Both the position numbers and the translations under genes were made by a program. A model generated the notes under the pieces. It saw only the letters and a list, made by a program, of their open reading frames with translations, had not been told where the DNA came from and did no database searches. A stretch of 43,836 nt of DNA from UBA9732 sp963609725 (GTDB lineage Bacteria > Spirochaetota > Spirochaetia > Sphaerochaetales > Sphaerochaetaceae): NCBI GenBank assembly GCA_963609725.1, contig CAVDLI010000005.1, positions 1 to 43,836 on the forward strand, in the 5' to 3' direction. This document shows positions 41,967 to 43,836 of this stretch, in pieces. How positions within the stretch are numbered: position 1 is the stretch's first letter; every line of letters starts with the position of its first letter.

Positions 41967-42611
41967 ATAAAGAAATCGCAACTAGATACAAAGGGATCTT
42001 TGGCTGGCGCTAGTGCTGAAGTTAGTGTTAAAAAGAGAAATAGAAATGCAATACGTTCACAACGTTTGATTAGACAGGCTTTTGTTTCTTTAATAAAGAC
42101 CAAGCCTGCAAGTCAAATTACTATTACTGATATTGTAAATGAGGCCAATATTAACAGAGCCACTTTTTATGCTCACTATAGTTGTCTAAAAGATTTGATT
42201 GAAGAAATTGAGCAAGAAGTCATAGACAAACTCATGGCTCTTCTTAAAGACTTTAAGCTAGAAAATTTCTTTTCAAATCCAGCCCCATTGTTACTTCAAA
42301 TAAGCATTTTCCTTGCAGAAGACCCTGAATATTACAAAATTCTTGCCTCTGCTCCAGAATCTAGTCTTTTTATTGAAAAACTCATGTCTATATTTATTCA
42401 TTACATGGAAGACGACTCTTCTATACCTCTTGAAGTCAGGCAGTCAAAAAGTTTTCATATACAGGTTCTTTATTTTGCAGGCGGACTAGTTTCGTTATAC
42501 TTGCAATGGTTCCGGGGTAAACTTGATTGTACATTGTACGACATTCCTCTTGAGGTGAGTAAATTCTTCCAAAGAAGTGAAATAACTTGCGCATCCAATC
42601 CCTCTATGTAA
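41934..42611 (+). CDS. TetR/AcrR-family transcriptional regulator
   Basis: A TetR-family DNA-binding regulator, most likely the local repressor of the divergent efflux operon. The helix-turn-helix region spans RSQRLIRQAFVSLIKTKPAS, ITITDIVNEANINRATFYAHY and the next residues (about 41-85). The C-terminal half resembles the TetR_C group seen in DhaS-like regulators (IFIHYMEDDSSIPLEVRQ, then FAGGLVSLYLQWFRGK). The first 11 residues are MSEN, MSEN, MSE, encoded by 12-base repeats, so three in-frame ATG codons (41934, 41946, 41958) are available. No ribosome binding site is seen, and the first ATG lies at the predicted transcription start. Confidence 0.88.
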   Translation: MSENMSENMSEIKKSQLDTKGSLAGASAEVSVKKRNRNAIRSQRLIRQAFVSLIKTKPASQITITDIVNEANINRATFYAHYSCLKDLIEEIEQEVIDKLMALLKDFKLENFFSNPAPLLLQISIFLAEDPEYYKILASAPESSLFIEKLMSIFIHYMEDDSSIPLEVRQSKSFHIQVLYFAGGLVSLYLQWFRGKLDCTLYDIPLEVSKFFQRSEITCASNPSM

Positions 42612-42686
42612 ACCGTTAGGATGGTCAATTAGGATGCTTTGCACAAGGATATCGGTCTTAATGCTTTATCCAATTTTCAAAAGCTG

Positions 42687-42695
42687 TGATATACT
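42687..42695 (+). promoter_or_regulatory. Extended -10 promoter before the 42702 gene
   Basis: TGATATACT is an extended -10 (TGn + TATACT). The hexamer ends 7 bases before the ATG at 42702. Only a weak -35 (TTATCC, 42666-42671) is seen. Confidence 0.5.
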
Positions 42696-42701
42696 CATCT
42701 T

Positions 42702-43565
42702 ATGAATGAGTGTTTGGTTTTTACAAAAATTGTTTACATGAGTCTTGTATATCTTGATTTTGAAGATGCAGATGACACGGGCCTTCCTGCGCTTAGAGAA
42801 TATGTTGTCTTCAATGATGGAGATGTTGTAATAAGAGACAGAGAAGCAAAACAAACTGATTTCTCGCATGAAGAACATTACAGCGTGGACCCGTACGATG
42901 TTGCTACGTTGTTTGCCAATATCAAGCGAATTACTGAGTGTGATAAATATGACAATGGAGTTCTTTCTTTGCAAACACAAACTACAGATGTCCGGTTTGA
43001 GATAAGATATTCAAGAAACCATTATGAGTTTTGTCCTGTTCTTTTATGCGATGATAACGGTATTAGTATTCAGTCTGCTTTTGATGGTTTTATTGCATAT
43101 GCCAAAAAAGAACATACATATTACAATTGGTATGAAGTGAGATTTAGCCCTTATTCCAGTAAATTGTATTCTTATTTTTATGATGATGACTCAATCAAAA
43201 TAGGGGATCATGTAATAGTTCCTGTAGGTAAAAACAACGAAGAAAAAGAAGCAATAGTTGAGACTTTTTGGCGCCTTTCAGAGGAAAAATTGCCATATCC
43301 GCTAGAGAAGATTAAAAAAATTATTCGAAAAATAGAGCCTTTCTCTGTAGATGAGTTCTTACTAAATACAAAATTTACTAGGCGTACAAAATTTTTGTTT
43401 ACAGACATAGATGGTTTTCAATACGAGGGCTCAATAATTGGCACTTACAAAGACGACCCCAATGCCAAAGAACCTTATTTGAAATGTTTTTTTGATGAAG
43501 GTGGCATTCTTGTAACCTTTGTTCAAAGCCGTATCTCTTCAATCAAGCGCCTTAAATCACGTTAA
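42702..43565 (+). CDS. Uncharacterised protein
   Basis: I do not recognise this 287-residue protein. It has no signal peptide and no membrane segment. The N-terminal 140 residues are acidic with many Tyr and Asp. The middle part, IKIGDHVIVPVGKNNEEKEA, then PYPLEKIKKIIRKIEP (about 165-212), resembles a short beta-domain found in uncharacterised proteins of anaerobes, where GD-x-V-x-VP-G is followed by PYPLEK-KKI. The C-terminal 70 residues (KFLFTDIDGFQYEGSIIGTY, then CFFDEGGILVTFVQSRISSI) look like a small beta-barrel. ATG 42702 is placed 7 bases after a good -10; ATG 42738 is another choice. It stands alone after the TetR-family gene. Confidence 0.72.
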   Translation: MNECLVFTKIVYMSLVYLDFEDADDTGLPALREYVVFNDGDVVIRDREAKQTDFSHEEHYSVDPYDVATLFANIKRITECDKYDNGVLSLQTQTTDVRFEIRYSRNHYEFCPVLLCDDNGISIQSAFDGFIAYAKKEHTYYNWYEVRFSPYSSKLYSYFYDDDSIKIGDHVIVPVGKNNEEKEAIVETFWRLSEEKLPYPLEKIKKIIRKIEPFSVDEFLLNTKFTRRTKFLFTDIDGFQYEGSIIGTYKDDPNAKEPYLKCFFDEGGILVTFVQSRISSIKRLKSR

Positions 43566-43572
43566 GTTGCTG

Positions 43573-43746
43573 TTATTGTCCATCAAGTATCCAATGAATT
43601 CTTTGATAAGTGGCTTTGATAAGTGATGCCTTTTGATTGTAAAAGTCTTTTAGATTTTCTTTGAGAGGTTTTTGCAAAACTGTCTTCATGAATCTTGGCT
43701 TTGCCTTTCCGGCTAAAAGAGCATTTCTTCTAACTTCATAATACAC
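43573..43746 (-). pseudogene. Possible gene fragment overlapping a dispersed repeat
   Basis: A minus-strand frame opens after a stop at 43755-43753 and reads, from GTG 43746, YYEVRRNALLAGKAKPRF, then MKTVLQKPLKENLKDFYN, ending QRIHWILDGQ. Its text looks protein-like but matches no family I know. The MKTVLQKPL part is the left half of the dispersed repeat. It may be the tail of a broken gene, or a chance frame. Confidence 0.25.
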
Positions 43747-43831
43747 AAAGTATTATTTCAGTTTTCAGAAAATGCTTTTTATCTCGCAAATCCAAAACCA
43801 ATCTCCACAAAGCTCATTTTGCAAAAACCTC
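43665..43831. repeat. Split copy of the dispersed repeat
   Basis: The left half GAGGTTTTTGCAAAACTGTC (43665-43684, then TTCA) and the right half CACAAAGCTCATTTTGCAAA (43806-43825, then AACCTC) match the two halves of the intact copy at 17694-17740. About 115 unrelated bases lie between them. Confidence 0.6.
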
Positions 43832-43836
43832 TTGAA

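Noticed and set aside
41819..42103. Minus-strand frame over the TetR start
   Set aside because: It overlaps the operator, promoter and helix-turn-helix coding region, and contains the repeat in antisense (SLIFSLIFSLI).
1..43836. Prophage, integrative element or defence island
   Set aside because: No integrase, transposase, phage structural, restriction, toxin-antitoxin or CRISPR-associated gene was recognised. Composition looks uniform.

Overview
The window looks like chromosomal DNA from an anaerobic, AT-rich, diderm bacterium, most likely a Treponema-like spirochaete. The taxon is inferred from gene content and style, not from a marker gene. The anaerobic traits are an oxygen-sensitive class III ribonucleotide reductase with its radical SAM activase, rubrerythrin, an aldehyde:ferredoxin oxidoreductase-like protein and GTP-type PEP carboxykinase. 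An RND/TolC efflux operon and an outer-membrane beta-barrel protein show a double membrane. I see no rRNA, tRNA, CRISPR array, transposase, integrase or phage gene.

Layout. 1-3490: two terminators, a tandem NrdR-box promoter and nrdDG, where NrdD carries a fused glutaredoxin-like domain. 3581-5711: rubrerythrin and a MATE transporter. 5716-7906: an acyl-CoA synthetase-like gene diverging from a small nucleoside deoxyribosyltransferase-like gene across two related palindromes. 8020-11797: a U32-family protein followed by a GPH sugar:cation symporter. 12042-13868: pckG. 14280-17421, minus strand: lipase-like hydrolase, YihY/BrkB-like membrane protein, mannose-6-phosphate isomerase. 17760-22677: a YfcE-like phosphoesterase whose 3' end overlaps a convergent AOR-like gene, which lies downstream of a uridine-kinase-like gene. 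22851-25016: dCMP deaminase, RNase D-like exonuclease and a DUF3842 protein.

25288-27733 is a tightly overlapping zinc/manganese-type ABC transporter operon (ATPase, permease, binding protein). 28009-31748 holds an outer-membrane barrel, a class II aldolase and an MTA/SAH deaminase-type amidohydrolase; the last two suggest salvage of the S-adenosylmethionine by-products methylthioadenosine or 5'-deoxyadenosine. 31825-34230 is a minus-strand cystine-type amino-acid ABC transporter. 34377-41691 is a minus-strand efflux operon (adaptor, RND pump, an unusual repeat-containing lipoprotein, TolC), divergent from a TetR-family regulator with a palindromic operator. The window ends with an unrecognised protein and a split copy of a dispersed repeat.

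Two genome-level features stand out. First, a dispersed imperfect palindrome with ends like GAGGTTTTTGCAAAA / TTTTGCAAAACCTC recurs about a dozen times between genes. Second, short tandem repeats have expanded in frame inside or at the start of at least five otherwise conserved genes (U32, AOR, RNase D, metal ABC ATPase, TetR). I found no defence island or clearly new multi-gene system. The most unusual gene arrangement is the lipoprotein inside the RND operon.
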